A DNA stretch of 64,000 nucleotides from JAWVFM01 sp038237625 (GCA_038237625.1 JBBRYM010000011.1:32741-96740); one strand, 5' to 3'; positions 1 through 11,163 are shown, counted from the first letter of the stretch. Notes: generated from the letters alone by a model not told the origin. Translations and numbers: made by a program.

Positions 1-279
1 GTTCTTCTGATAGACGGCCATCAACTCGCGCTGCTTGCGCTCGGGATCCGACTTGTAGCGCTCGTTGATCTCCTTGAGCTGCGGGGCCAGCAGCTGCAGG
101 CGGCGCATCGAGCGGATGCCGCTGAGCGACAGCGGCAGCACCGCCAGGCGGATCGCAAAGGTGAGGGCAATGATCGCGATGCCCCACGAGAGATGGCCCG
201 AGTCGTGGAAGAACTTGATGATCGAGTCCGACGCGTCGACGAGTTGCTGAATCGGGAAGATGTAGGCGAGAACGGGCAT
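1..279 (-). CDS. yidC: YidC/Oxa1 membrane insertase, N-terminal part (runs off the window)
   Basis: This frame gives 93 residues and is cut by the left window edge. YidC inserts and folds inner-membrane proteins, alone or with Sec. The N-terminus has a hydrophobic stretch (about residues 30-52), then a basic loop containing SMRRLQLLAPQLKEI, the typical first cytoplasmic loop of the Oxa1 family. It starts near the first conserved helix, so it is the short form without the large periplasmic domain of proteobacterial YidC. Its ATG overlaps the yidD stop by one base (TGATG on the minus strand), giving the usual rpmH-rnpA-yidD-yidC order. Identity is secure; the C-terminal half is not in view. Confidence 0.9.
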   Translation of the reverse strand, partial: MPVLAYIFPIQQLVDASDSIIKFFHDSGHLSWGIAIIALTFAIRLAVLPLSLSGIRSMRRLQLLAPQLKEINERYKSDPERKQRELMAVYQKN

Positions 280-551
280 CAGACCGTCGCCTCGTGGCCG
301 TGCTCCTCAGCGTCGCGAAAAAGCCTGCGGTCAGCCAGCTCGTCGATACCGCCCCTGCTGAAGGGGTTGCAGCGCAGCAGGCGCCAGCAGGCGGTGATCG
401 AGCCCCGGATCGGCCCGAGCTCGCGGATCGCCTGCTCTGCGTAGGCGGAGCAGGTCGGCTCGTAGCGGCAGCGGCGCGGTAGCGCCGGTGAGACGAATCG
501 CCGATAGACCCCGAGGAGAAGGAGGAGCGGCGCGGCGGCGACCCGTTTCAC
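279..551 (-). CDS. yidD: Membrane protein insertion efficiency factor YidD
   Basis: A 90-residue protein from a GTG start just behind the rnpA stop. YidD is a small membrane-associated protein thought to assist YidC-dependent insertion. The family signature is clear: a hydrophobic start, then YRRFVSPALPRRCRYEPTCS with the conserved cysteine, and CWRLLRCNPFSRGGID. An ATG start further upstream would lie inside rnpA in another frame and add about 55 unconserved residues, so the GTG at 551 is preferred. It sits between rnpA and yidC in one leftward operon. Confidence 0.88.
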   Translation of the reverse strand: MKRVAAAPLLLLLGVYRRFVSPALPRRCRYEPTCSAYAEQAIRELGPIRGSITACWRLLRCNPFSRGGIDELADRRLFRDAEEHGHEATV

Positions 552-552
552 G

Positions 553-933
553 TCAAACGCTCCCGGCCGGAGTGGCCTGCTCGAGAAGCTCGCCGAGCTG
601 GGCGGCAAAGGCGTCGCTGCCCTCGCGCTCGAGGAGATCGGCGGCATCGGGGCGGGCAACGAGCACGAAGTCGTGCGCGGCGGGGAGGACGTCCGCATGC
701 GCCCAGAAAGCCTCACGAAGGGCGCGCTTGACGCTGTTTCTCCGTACAGCGTTGCCGACCTTGCGGCCGACTGAGATGCCGAGCCGTATGTCCTCGCCGG
801 CTTCGCCCCCCGGGCGTGGGAAGGCGTGGACCACGAGGAAGCGATTGCCGTGCGAGTTGGCCTCCCGGTAGACCCGGTCGAAGTCGCCGCTGCGGGAGAG
901 CCGGGCGCGCTTTCGGCTCGAACCGGGTGCCAT
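553..933 (-). CDS. rnpA: Ribonuclease P protein component
   Basis: A 126-residue basic protein that binds the RNase P RNA and helps it remove the 5' leader of pre-tRNAs. The family core is visible: an FDRVYRE-type N-terminal segment, GISVGRKVGNAVRRN, and the RNSVKRALRE helix, the family RNR motif with S in place of the third residue. Length is normal for RnpA. It lies 12 bases downstream of rpmH on the minus strand, as in most bacteria, so the two are probably co-transcribed. Confidence 0.95.
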   Translation of the reverse strand: MAPGSSRKRARLSRSGDFDRVYREANSHGNRFLVVHAFPRPGGEAGEDIRLGISVGRKVGNAVRRNSVKRALREAFWAHADVLPAAHDFVLVARPDAADLLEREGSDAFAAQLGELLEQATPAGSV

Positions 934-945
934 CAGCTCATCTCG

Positions 946-1080
946 CTACGGAGTGAGCCGCTTGCGGCCCTTGCGACGGCGCCTGCGAATGACCTCGCGG
1001 CCGCCGCGGGTGCGCATCCGGGCACGGAATCCGTGCGTGCGGGCGCGCTTTCGCTTCTTCGGCTGATAGGTCCGCTTCAA
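946..1080 (-). CDS. rpmH: Large ribosomal subunit protein bL34
   Basis: A 44-residue, strongly basic protein translated from a TTG codon at 1080. The start reads MKRTYQPKKRKRARTHGFRA, the near-invariant bL34 N-terminus, followed by RMRTRGGREVIRRRRRKGRK and a stop. No ATG or GTG lies in frame at the expected point, so the TTG start is well supported by the exact match to the family start. It is the first gene of the leftward rpmH-rnpA-yidD-yidC operon and divergent from dnaA. It is short enough to be missed by length-limited gene callers. Confidence 0.93.
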   Translation of the reverse strand: MKRTYQPKKRKRARTHGFRARMRTRGGREVIRRRRRKGRKRLTP

Positions 1081-1129
1081 GGGTCTCGTCTCGCCGGCAC
1101 GGCGGCCGGGCCGGGCTCGGGGGCGGGCC

Positions 1130-1135
1130 AGTATA
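1130..1135 (-). promoter_or_regulatory. Possible -10 element for rpmH operon
   Basis: Minus-strand TATACT lies 49 bases upstream of the rpmH TTG start in the 198-bp gap between divergent rpmH and dnaA. It is a good -10 match but no convincing -35 hexamer is present. The rest of the gap is G+C-rich with no recognisable DnaA box. Confidence 0.4.
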
Positions 1136-1264
1136 GGTGACGGCGGGGGCGCATCGCCGGCCTGGATCGCCGTCGCCCGGACGCTCCCGAGTTCGCCGAG
1201 ACGTTTTCTCCGCGAATTGCGCGGGGCGCTCGCGAGACCCCCGGGAGGAGCGTTTTACCGAGTC

Positions 1265-1270
1265 TATGAT
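1265..1270 (+). promoter_or_regulatory. -10 element for dnaA, predicted leaderless
   Basis: TATGAT followed by 8 bases and then the TTG start of dnaA. Transcription from this hexamer would begin at or within a few bases of the start codon, leaving no room for a Shine-Dalgarno sequence. Confidence 0.5.
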
Positions 1271-1278
1271 CGCCGGCC

Positions 1279-2727
1279 TTGGCCGAGTCAAGCTTTCCAG
1301 ACGATCTGGGCTCGTCCTGGGAGGCCGTCCGCGAGGCGCTTCGCCGGGACCTGCCTGCCCAAACCTTCGAGCTGTGGCTGGAGCCGCTGCGCGCGGAGGC
1401 GCTTCGCCGCGGCGAGCTCGTCCTCTCCGCCCCGCGCTCCACCCTCACGTGGGTCGAGCGCCGTTACGGCGAGCGGATCCGTGCGCTGGCCCGCGAGCAG
1501 ATCGACGGCGTCGAGCGGCTCCTCTTCGTGGAGCGTGGGGCTCCCGCGCAGGCGGCGGGGCCGTGGGCGGTCGCACACGATTCGCTTCCGGTCGATTCGG
1601 CACATACCTTCGCGAGCTTCGTCATCGGCCCCGGTAACCGGCTGGCGCACGCCGCGTCGCTGGCGGTTGCGGAGCTGCCGGGGGAGGCCTACAACCCACT
1701 CTTCCTCCACGGCCCCCCCGGCCTCGGCAAGACCCACCTGCTTGGCGCCATCGCCACCTACATGCGCGAGCAGCAGCCCGGCCTCACCGTGCACTACACG
1801 ACGGCCGAGCGCTTCACAACCGAATTCGTGACCGCGCTGCGCCTCGACGGGCCCGCGCGCTTCAAGGAGCGCTACCGCAACGTTGACGCGCTGCTCATCG
1901 ACGACGTTGAGATGCTCGAGGACAAGCCGAAGACCGAAGAGGAGTTCGTGCACACCTTCAACGCTCTGCACGCCGCCGGCAAGCAGATCGTCCTCTCGAG
2001 CGATCGCCCGCCCCAGGCGCTCGCCCAGCTCGCGGAGCGCCTTCGTGACCGCTTCGACTGGGGGCTGACCGTCGAGCTCGACCCTCCCGACCTCAGAACC
2101 CGCCTCGCGCTTCTGTGGCGGATGGTGAGCGACCTGCCGCTGGAGCTGGGCGAGCCGAGCGCCCTGGCCGCCATCGCCTCACAGGTGCCCACGAACGTGC
2201 GGCGCCTGGAGGGGGCGATGACCCGCGTCGCGGCGCTGGGCTCACTCTTCGCGGAGCCACTCACGAACTCCCTGGTCGCCCGCGCCCTCAAGGCCACCGA
2301 GGCGACCCAGGCAGCGGATCGCACCGCGCCGACGATCGCCGCCGTCCAGGAGGCGGCCGCGAACGCTCATGGCCTGCGGCCGCAGGACCTACTTTCGTCC
2401 AACAGGTCGCCGCGGGTTGCGCACGCGCGCCAAGTCGCCATGTACATGGCGCGTGATCTCACTGAGGCGTCCCTCATGCAGATCGCCCGGGCCTTCGGCC
2501 GCGACCACTCGACAGTCGCCTATGCCGTCAAGGCGGTCGAGGCTCGAATCGAGCCCGGCTCGGAGACCGCCCTCGCCGTCAACACCGTGCGCCGTACGCT
2601 GGGAGTGCGCAGCGGCCAGAGGGGAGAGATCCCCGGCGCCCGGCTCTCTCCCCAGGACGAGCCAACACCCGCAATCCCATTGGCCACGCCAATTCCACCA
2701 CGCGATCCCACTTCCCCAACAGCGTGA
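1279..2727 (+). CDS. dnaA: Chromosomal replication initiator DnaA
   Basis: A 482-residue DnaA, the AAA+ ATPase that opens the origin. Domain I occupies about residues 1-90; domain III carries Walker A GPPGLGKTHLL (about 146-156) and Walker B LLIDDVEML; domain IV ends with the helix-turn-helix signature FGRDHSTVAYAVKAVE. The linker is short. An in-frame stop at 1267 leaves TTG 1279 as the first possible start, and it gives a family-like N-terminus. The C-terminus has a proline-rich tail of about 40 residues beyond the DNA-binding domain. A TATGAT hexamer 8 bases upstream suggests a leaderless message. Confidence 0.97.
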   Translation: MAESSFPDDLGSSWEAVREALRRDLPAQTFELWLEPLRAEALRRGELVLSAPRSTLTWVERRYGERIRALAREQIDGVERLLFVERGAPAQAAGPWAVAHDSLPVDSAHTFASFVIGPGNRLAHAASLAVAELPGEAYNPLFLHGPPGLGKTHLLGAIATYMREQQPGLTVHYTTAERFTTEFVTALRLDGPARFKERYRNVDALLIDDVEMLEDKPKTEEEFVHTFNALHAAGKQIVLSSDRPPQALAQLAERLRDRFDWGLTVELDPPDLRTRLALLWRMVSDLPLELGEPSALAAIASQVPTNVRRLEGAMTRVAALGSLFAEPLTNSLVARALKATEATQAADRTAPTIAAVQEAAANAHGLRPQDLLSSNRSPRVAHARQVAMYMARDLTEASLMQIARAFGRDHSTVAYAVKAVEARIEPGSETALAVNTVRRTLGVRSGQRGEIPGARLSPQDEPTPAIPLATPIPPRDPTSPTA

Positions 2728-2768
2728 ATACATCTGATCCACCTAGAAAGATGCAAGGTTCAAAGAAC

Positions 2769-3878
2769 ATGAAGATCTCGTTATCTCGCGAAGAGCTCGT
2801 TGCCTGCGTGCAACTCGTCGGTCGCGCCGTGTCGACTCGTACGTCCCTGCCTTCCTTGGCGGGAATCCAGATGACCGCGCAGGCCGGCACCCTCGTTCTC
2901 CGCGCCACCGATATGGAGATGTCCCTGACTCGCGAAAGCTCCGAGGTGAACGTCGAGCAAGAGGGGAACGTCCTGCTGCCGGCACGCCTCTTCGGCGACG
3001 TTGTTCGCAGCCTTCCCGAGGGAACCGCGACGCTCGAGCACCGTGCCGCGGAGCGCGACGTGGAGCTCCGCGCCGGCGGCGCTGCCTTTCACCTCAAGAC
3101 CCTGCCGGCCGAGGACTTCCCGACGCTGCCGGCGGTCGAGGGAGATCCGGCGCTGCTCCCTGCCGGAACGCTCGCCGAGATGATCGAGAGGGTCGCCCGT
3201 GCCGCCTCGCGAGACGAGGTCCGGCCGGTGCTGACGGGGGTCCTCTTCACCGCTTCGGGCAAGTCCCTCACGATGGTCGCGACGGACTCCTACCGCCTCA
3301 GCGTCAAGCACTCGGAGCTCGACGAGGACGTCCCCCTCGAGGTCGAGGCCAATGTGCCGGCGAAGGCGCTTCGCGAGCTCGCCCGTATCATCGCCCAGGA
3401 GGGCGCGGAGCAGGTCGAGATCGCTCTCAGCCGCAACCAGGCCGTCTTCAGGGCCGGCGCGGTGACCCTGGCCTCGCGGCTGATCGAAGGGCAGTTCCCG
3501 AGTTGGCGCCAGCTGATCCCGGATTCCTTCGAGCATGAGGTGAAGCTCCCCCGCAACGAGCTCCTCGATATCACCCGGCGGATCGCCAACCTCGCCCAGC
3601 GCAACGTCCCGATCCGCCTGGCCTTCGCCGAGGCCGAGCTGACCGTCGCGGCGGAGACCCCCGAGGTTGGGGATGCGTCCGAGGGAATGCCGGCCCCCTA
3701 CACGGGCGAGCCCCTGGAGATCGCGTTCAACCCGCAGTTCTTCGTCGAGGGCGTGGAGTCGATCGACGAAGACGAGCTGGTCGTGAAGCTCAGCTCACCG
3801 CTGCGTCCCGGCCTTCTTCAGCCCGCCGGCCGCGAGGACTTCAGCTACCTCGTGATGCCGATTCGCCTTAACGCCTGA
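2769..3878 (+). CDS. dnaN: DNA polymerase III sliding clamp (beta subunit)
   Basis: A 369-residue beta clamp, which tethers polymerase III to DNA. The chosen start reads MKISLSREEL, the usual beginning of DnaN; an in-frame ATG at 2751 would add six residues and is a possible alternative. Three clamp domains of about 120 residues each can be traced, with ATDMEMSL in domain 1, VATDSYRLSV in domain 2 and the C-terminal YLVMPIRL that forms part of the partner-binding pocket. Only 41 bases separate it from dnaA, so there is no room for an origin between them, unlike many actinobacteria. Confidence 0.96.
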   Translation: MKISLSREELVACVQLVGRAVSTRTSLPSLAGIQMTAQAGTLVLRATDMEMSLTRESSEVNVEQEGNVLLPARLFGDVVRSLPEGTATLEHRAAERDVELRAGGAAFHLKTLPAEDFPTLPAVEGDPALLPAGTLAEMIERVARAASRDEVRPVLTGVLFTASGKSLTMVATDSYRLSVKHSELDEDVPLEVEANVPAKALRELARIIAQEGAEQVEIALSRNQAVFRAGAVTLASRLIEGQFPSWRQLIPDSFEHEVKLPRNELLDITRRIANLAQRNVPIRLAFAEAELTVAAETPEVGDASEGMPAPYTGEPLEIAFNPQFFVEGVESIDEDELVVKLSSPLRPGLLQPAGREDFSYLVMPIRLNA

Positions 3879-3885
3879 GGGCGGA

Positions 3886-5001
3886 ATGAGCTCGGCCCCC
3901 TCGCTTCGTCCCGTTCTGCGGGTAACCGTGCGCGGCGTCCGCAACCTCGCCGACGCCTGCTTTGAGCCAGGCCCCGGTGTCACCCTGGTGCACGGGCCCA
4001 ATGGCGCCGGCAAGTCGAGCCTTCTCGAGGCCCTGGTCTTGTCGCTCACGGGCCGTTCCACTCGCACCCGGCGGGAGCGGGAGGCGATTCGCTTCGGCGA
4101 GGACCTCGCCCGGGTCGAGACCGAGATCGAGGCCGGCGGCGAGGCGCGGCTGTTTCTGTGGTCGGCGACGAGGGCCGGCGATCGCCGGCATCTGCTCGAC
4201 GGGGCAGACCCCGGCACCCGTGTGCTCGACGCCCGCCCGCCCCTCGCGATCTTCGTTCCCGACCGCCTCGCGCTGGTGAAGGGCCCTCCCAGCGCCCGCC
4301 GTGGCCATCTCGATCGCCTCGCGGCGGCGCTGTGGCCCGCTCGCGCGGCCAGCCGCCGCCGCTACGGCGCCGCGCTTGCGCAGCGCAACGCTCTGCTCGC
4401 CCGATCCCGCGGCGGCGCCCCCGACTCGCTGGACGCGTGGGACGCCGAGCTCGCCGAGGCGGCGGCCGAGCTCGTCGAGTGCCGGGCAACCGCATCGGCT
4501 GCCCTGGCCGGTGAGTTTCCCGCGATCGCGAGCGAGCTGGGACTCCCGAAGCCCCTCGGGGTGGCATATCGCCCGCGCTGTGAGGCGGCTGACGCCGCCG
4601 GGATCGCCGCCGAGCTCGGCGACCGACGCGCCGCGGATCTGGCGCGAGGCTTCTCCACGCACGGGCCCCACCTCGACGACCTCGAGCTCATCGTCGCTGG
4701 ACACCAGGTTCGGCGCTACGGCTCGCAGGGCGAACAGCGGATGGCCCTCCTCGCCCTCCTCCTCGCCGAGCGCGAGGCGCTGATCGTGGCTCGCTCGACG
4801 GCGCCACTCATGCTGCTCGACGATGTGATGAGCGAGCTCGACCCGGACCGGCGCCGGCTCCTGACCGAGCGCCTGCAGGCGGGGGGGCAGGCCGTGATCA
4901 CCGCCACCGAGCCCGGCCAGCTTCCGGCGGGCGTCGAGCGTGCCGAGATCGCCCTCCGGGCGGGATCTCAGGTCGGGCTCGCCACGCAGGCAGCCGCATG
5001 A
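3886..5001 (+). CDS. recF: DNA replication and repair protein RecF
   Basis: A 371-residue SMC-like ATPase that helps load RecA at single-strand gaps. Walker A is HGPNGAGKSSLLEAL near residue 40. The ABC signature region is YGSQGEQRMALLALLLAE (about 280-297), and Walker B with the D-loop is LMLLDDVMSELD near 310. Length is normal for RecF. It begins 7 bases after dnaN and its stop overlaps the next gene by ATGA, so it is translationally coupled in the replication operon. Confidence 0.95.
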   Translation: MSSAPSLRPVLRVTVRGVRNLADACFEPGPGVTLVHGPNGAGKSSLLEALVLSLTGRSTRTRREREAIRFGEDLARVETEIEAGGEARLFLWSATRAGDRRHLLDGADPGTRVLDARPPLAIFVPDRLALVKGPPSARRGHLDRLAAALWPARAASRRRYGAALAQRNALLARSRGGAPDSLDAWDAELAEAAAELVECRATASAALAGEFPAIASELGLPKPLGVAYRPRCEAADAAGIAAELGDRRAADLARGFSTHGPHLDDLELIVAGHQVRRYGSQGEQRMALLALLLAEREALIVARSTAPLMLLDDVMSELDPDRRRLLTERLQAGGQAVITATEPGQLPAGVERAEIALRAGSQVGLATQAAA

Positions 5002-5306
5002 GGGCTCGCCGCCCCCGTGCGCTCGGTGACGCAGTCGGGCGCATCCGCGCGTCGAGCGCACCCAAGACCCCGCTGGCGGCAATCGAGCTGGCGTGGCCAG
5101 GGGCCGTGGGCGCCGGGGCGGCGGCCGAGGCCATTCCCGTCGCCGAGCGCGACGGGGTGCTCACGGTCGCCTGCCGCTCCGCGACCTGGGCCCAGGAGTT
5201 GGACCTGCTGGGCCCGCAGATACTGGAGCGGTTGAACGCTCGACTCGATCGGCCGGTGCACGCGCTGCGGTTCACCGCGGATGCTGCTCGTCACGAACAG
5301 CACTAG
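4998..5306 (+). CDS. DUF721 (DciA-like) protein
   Basis: A 102-residue protein whose ATG overlaps the recF stop (ATGA). It fits DUF721: an alpha/KH-like fold with AIELAWPGAVG, then GVLTVACRSATWAQELDLLG and ILERLN, the conserved core of the family. In many bacteria this family includes DciA, a loader or partner of the replicative helicase DnaB, and its place between recF and gyrB is the standard actinobacterial position. Family membership is clear. The helicase-loading role is inferred from the family and not shown by this sequence. Confidence 0.85.
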   Translation: MRARRPRALGDAVGRIRASSAPKTPLAAIELAWPGAVGAGAAAEAIPVAERDGVLTVACRSATWAQELDLLGPQILERLNARLDRPVHALRFTADAARHEQH

Positions 5307-5329
5307 CTTTTCGGGCGCGCAGGCCGGTG

Positions 5330-5351
5330 TTTGCGAAAAACCTGTCGCAAA
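5330..5351. promoter_or_regulatory. Inverted repeat upstream of gyrB
   Basis: A perfect 7-bp inverted repeat, TTTGCGA-N8-TCGCAAA, lies just after the DUF721 gene and about 180 bp before gyrB. It is A+T-richer than its surroundings and is not followed by a T-run, so it looks more like an operator than a terminator. No matching regulator is known to me. Confidence 0.4.
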
Positions 5352-5422
5352 GCTGGCCCTTTAATACGCGATTTGCAGGAGTTTTGGCACACCACCACCT
5401 TCCTTCCGGCGGCCGTCCCTGG

Positions 5423-5428
5423 TATCCT
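5423..5428 (+). promoter_or_regulatory. Possible -10 element for gyrB-gyrA
   Basis: TATCCT lies about 105 bp upstream of the gyrB start within a 226-bp gap, the longest gap in the replication block. It would give an untranslated leader of roughly 95 bases. No good -35 is seen. The gap otherwise holds the inverted repeat at 5330-5351 and a Shine-Dalgarno GGAAGGAAG near 5515-5523. Confidence 0.35.
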
Positions 5429-5532
5429 TATGTGAACTTGGACGACGCCCCGAATCGTCGCCGCGCAGCACACCTGCGGAGATCCGGTGGTCGGGGTTTC
5501 TCGTGAATCGACCCGGAAGGAAGCACCGCTAG

Positions 5533-7998
<2,466 letters not shown>

Positions 7999-8013
7999 CG
8001 AGGTCAGCAGCTG

Positions 8014-10551
8014 ATGGAGGGTGGAGGCCTGGAGGCCCTGACCGGGCGGATCGAGGAGCGCGAACTCACCACCGAGATGCGCTCGTCCTACCTCGATTAC
8101 GCGATGAGCGTGATCGTCGGCCGCGCGCTGCCCGACGTCCGTGACGGGCTGAAGCCGGTCCATCGCCGGGTGCTCTACGCGATGCACGACCTGGGGCTTC
8201 AGCCCAACCGCGCTTACCGCAAGTGCGCCTTCATCGTCGGCGAGGTGATGGGCAAGTACCACCCGCACGGGGACTCGGCGATCTACGACACGCTGGCCCG
8301 GATGGCGCAGGACTTCTCCCTGCGAAACCCGCTGGTCGACGGCCAGGGCAACTTCGGGTCGATCGACGACGACCCACCTGCGGCGATGCGCTACACGGAA
8401 GCCCGCCTCGCCCGCCTCACGACCGAGCTGCTTCGCGACATCGATGCGGAGACCGTCGACTTCGGGCCCAACTACGACGAGTCCCAGCAGGAGCCCCTGG
8501 TCCTACCGGGCCGCTTCCCCAACCTCCTGGTCAACGGCGCCGCCGGCATTGCCGTCGGCATGGCGACGAACATCCCGCCGCACAATCTGCTCGAGTCGAT
8601 CGGCGCGGCCCAGGCGTACGTCGAGAACCCCGACATCGACCTCGCCGGCCTCATGGAGCACGTCAAGGGCCCGGATTTCCCCGGCGGCGGACTGATGAGC
8701 ATGGAGGGCATCCGCGACGCCTACGCGTCGGGCCGTGGCTCGATCAAGATCCGCGGCCGAGCGCACGTCGAGCCGCTGCGCGGAGGCAAGGAGGCGATCA
8801 TCGTCTCCGAGCTTCCGTACATGGTCAAGAAGGGCGGTGACGGCGGCCTCGTCACCAAGATCGCAGACCTCGTCCGCGACAAGAAGATCACCGGGATCTC
8901 TGACCTTCGCGACGAGTCCGACCGCTCGGGGATGCGGCTCGTCATCGAGCTAAAGCGCGGCGGCGACCCCGCCGCGGTGGTCCTCAACCAGCTCTACAAG
9001 CACACGCAGATGCAGACCTCGTTCGGGGTCAACATGGTGGCGCTGGTCGACGGCGTGCCGCGGACCCTGAGCCTCAAGGAGCTGATCCAGCACTACGTGG
9101 CGCACCAGCGCGAGGTCGTCATCCGCCGCACTCAGCACGAGCTGCGCCAGGCCGAGGCCCGCGCCCACGTCCTCGAGGGAATCCTGATCGCGCTGGACAA
9201 CCTCGACGCCGTCATCGACCTGATTCGCGCCTCCGCCGACCCCGACGACGCGCGTGAAGGGCTCATCAACACCTTCGGCCTCACCGAGATCCAGGCGCAG
9301 GCGATCCTCGACATGCGCCTGCAGCGCCTGACCGCGCTCGAGTCCGAGAAGGTTCGCTCCGAGCACGCGGAACTGCTCGAGAAGATCGGCGAGCTGCGGG
9401 CGATCCTTGGCGACCCGGCTCGCATCGACGCCCTGATCACCACCGAGCTCTCGGAGATCGCGACGCGCTACGGCGACGAGCGGCGCACCGAGCTCACCCA
9501 CTTCGAGGGCGACATGAACATCGAGGACATCATCGCCGACCAGCAGATGGTCATCTCGATCACGCACTCCGGCTACGCGAAGCGTTTGCCGCTCGCCACC
9601 TACCGCCAGCAGCGCCGCGGCGGCATCGGGGTGATGGGAATGGACATGAAGGACGACGACTACATCGAGCACCTGCACATTTGCTCGACCCACGACTACC
9701 TGCTCTTCTTCACCAACCGTGGCAAGGTCTACCGCCTCAAGGTCTACGAGCTGCCCGAGGGCTCGCGGACGGCCAAGGGGCGCGCGCTCGTCAACGTCTT
9801 GCCGCTGCGCGAGAACGAGAAGGTCATGACCGTGATCCCCACGCGCGACTTCAAGGAGAACAAGTTCCTGGTGTTCGCGACGGCCAAGGGCCAGGTCAAG
9901 AAGACCGAGTTCCTCGCCTACAACACCAAGATCAAGGCCGACGGCATCATCGCGATCAAGATCCGCGACGGCGACGAGCTGGTGCGGGTGCGCCTGACCT
10001 CCGGTGAGGACGACATCCTCCTGGTCTCGAAGTCCGGCCATGCCTCGCGCTTCTCCGAGAAGGCCGTGCGCGCGATGGGCCGCGATGCCACCGGCGTCAA
10101 GGGGATGAACGTCGCCGGCAAGGTCGGGCGGACCCAGAACCGCGTGCTTGCGATGGACATCGCCCGCGACGAATCGGAGCTGTTCGTGGTCACCGAATAC
10201 GGCTTCGGCAAGCGCACGGCGGTCGCCGAGTACCCCGTGAAGGGGCGCGGAACCAAGGGCGTCCTGACCATCAAGCTCGTCGAGCGCAAGGGCGGCCTGG
10301 CCGGAGCGCTGATCGTCCGCGAGCACCAGGACCTGCTCTTTATCTCCCAGAACGGCATGGTCCAGCGCACCAACGCCGGCGGCATCTCGCAGATGGGCCG
10401 GGCGACCCAGGGCGTCAAGGTGATGAACATCAAGGAGGACGACTGCGTGAGCGCCGTCGCCCTGGTGGTCGAGTCCAGCGGAGCGGCGGACGCCGAAGGC
10501 GTCGAAGACGCAATGCTGGAGCTTCCGGAGAACAGCTCGACGCCCGAGTAG
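8014..10551 (+). CDS. gyrA: DNA gyrase subunit A
   Basis: An 845-residue GyrA, the breakage-reunion subunit. The active-site tyrosine lies in AAMRYTEARL. The quinolone-resistance region reads HGDSAIYDTLARMAQ, with S and D at the two positions most often changed in resistant strains, so it looks wild type. The GyrA box QRRGGIG near residue 530 and repeated beta-pinwheel blades in the C-terminal 300 residues support true gyrase rather than topoisomerase IV. The C-terminus is acidic. A GAGG lies 7-10 bases before the ATG. It forms an operon with gyrB. Confidence 0.97.
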   Translation: MEGGGLEALTGRIEERELTTEMRSSYLDYAMSVIVGRALPDVRDGLKPVHRRVLYAMHDLGLQPNRAYRKCAFIVGEVMGKYHPHGDSAIYDTLARMAQDFSLRNPLVDGQGNFGSIDDDPPAAMRYTEARLARLTTELLRDIDAETVDFGPNYDESQQEPLVLPGRFPNLLVNGAAGIAVGMATNIPPHNLLESIGAAQAYVENPDIDLAGLMEHVKGPDFPGGGLMSMEGIRDAYASGRGSIKIRGRAHVEPLRGGKEAIIVSELPYMVKKGGDGGLVTKIADLVRDKKITGISDLRDESDRSGMRLVIELKRGGDPAAVVLNQLYKHTQMQTSFGVNMVALVDGVPRTLSLKELIQHYVAHQREVVIRRTQHELRQAEARAHVLEGILIALDNLDAVIDLIRASADPDDAREGLINTFGLTEIQAQAILDMRLQRLTALESEKVRSEHAELLEKIGELRAILGDPARIDALITTELSEIATRYGDERRTELTHFEGDMNIEDIIADQQMVISITHSGYAKRLPLATYRQQRRGGIGVMGMDMKDDDYIEHLHICSTHDYLLFFTNRGKVYRLKVYELPEGSRTAKGRALVNVLPLRENEKVMTVIPTRDFKENKFLVFATAKGQVKKTEFLAYNTKIKADGIIAIKIRDGDELVRVRLTSGEDDILLVSKSGHASRFSEKAVRAMGRDATGVKGMNVAGKVGRTQNRVLAMDIARDESELFVVTEYGFGKRTAVAEYPVKGRGTKGVLTIKLVERKGGLAGALIVREHQDLLFISQNGMVQRTNAGGISQMGRATQGVKVMNIKEDDCVSAVALVVESSGAADAEGVEDAMLELPENSSTPE

Positions 10552-10613
10552 TGCGCATCCGGCGCCTGGGGCTCTCGTCGTTGTTAGGATCGCTCGAAGG
10601 GAGAAACGCGCAA

Positions 10614-11153
10614 ATGGCAGGAGGCGTCATGGGGCTTCGGAAGCGGATATTCGCATCGGCCGGGATCATCGTTTCGGCCGCATGTGTGGCGACGGCGCTC
10701 GCCGCCACGACGACGGTCGACGATCCAGCGGGGGATGTGTCCGGTTCGCCGTCGGGTGCAACCACCAAGCACGACGTTGACATCACCGGGGCAAGCGCTG
10801 GAATGTCGGGAAACAAGGTGAAGCTGACGATTCACGTCAAGGGCTCGATCGACGCCGCGCTCAAGCGAGTTGAGACGTCGCCGGGGTTCGCGTTCAAGAG
10901 GCCCCGGCACCCGCAGGCGTTCGACGTCTTCGGGACGGCCAACAATGGCTATACCGCAGAGAACTACACGGGGAACTCCGTCCCGGCCAATCTCAATGTC
11001 ACCAGCGAGCACAGCGCGTCGATCACCTTCAACCCAGCGCCGATCGGGCTCCCGAATAACTACCGGTGGTACGCGGTGACCGGCGTATGTCAGCCATTTG
11101 ATCGCGCTCCCGACTCGGGCTGGGCCGAGGGGCAGATCAGCAAGCGCTGCTGA
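10614..11153 (+). CDS. Secreted protein of unknown function
   Basis: About 179 residues with an N-terminal signal peptide: basic LRKR, then a hydrophobic stretch ending ALAATTT near residue 30. The mature part begins VDDPAGDVSG, contains repeated beta-strand-like segments (VDITGASAGMSGNKVKLTI) and ends in a cysteine, with a second cysteine at about -24. This looks like a small extracellular beta-sandwich, but I do not recognise a family. An in-frame ATG at 10629 behind AGGAGG is an equally good start. A -10-like TTAGGAT lies just upstream, near the gyrA end, so it may have its own promoter. It converges on the HNH gene. Confidence 0.6.
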   Translation: MAGGVMGLRKRIFASAGIIVSAACVATALAATTTVDDPAGDVSGSPSGATTKHDVDITGASAGMSGNKVKLTIHVKGSIDAALKRVETSPGFAFKRPRHPQAFDVFGTANNGYTAENYTGNSVPANLNVTSEHSASITFNPAPIGLPNNYRWYAVTGVCQPFDRAPDSGWAEGQISKRC

Positions 11154-11163
11154 GGACCGACGC

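Noticed and set aside
3868..5082. Minus-strand open frame opposite recF
   Set aside because: Shadow frame; recF on the other strand carries all Walker and signature motifs.
8950..10326. Minus-strand open frame opposite gyrA
   Set aside because: Composition shadow of a highly conserved gene; no family features.
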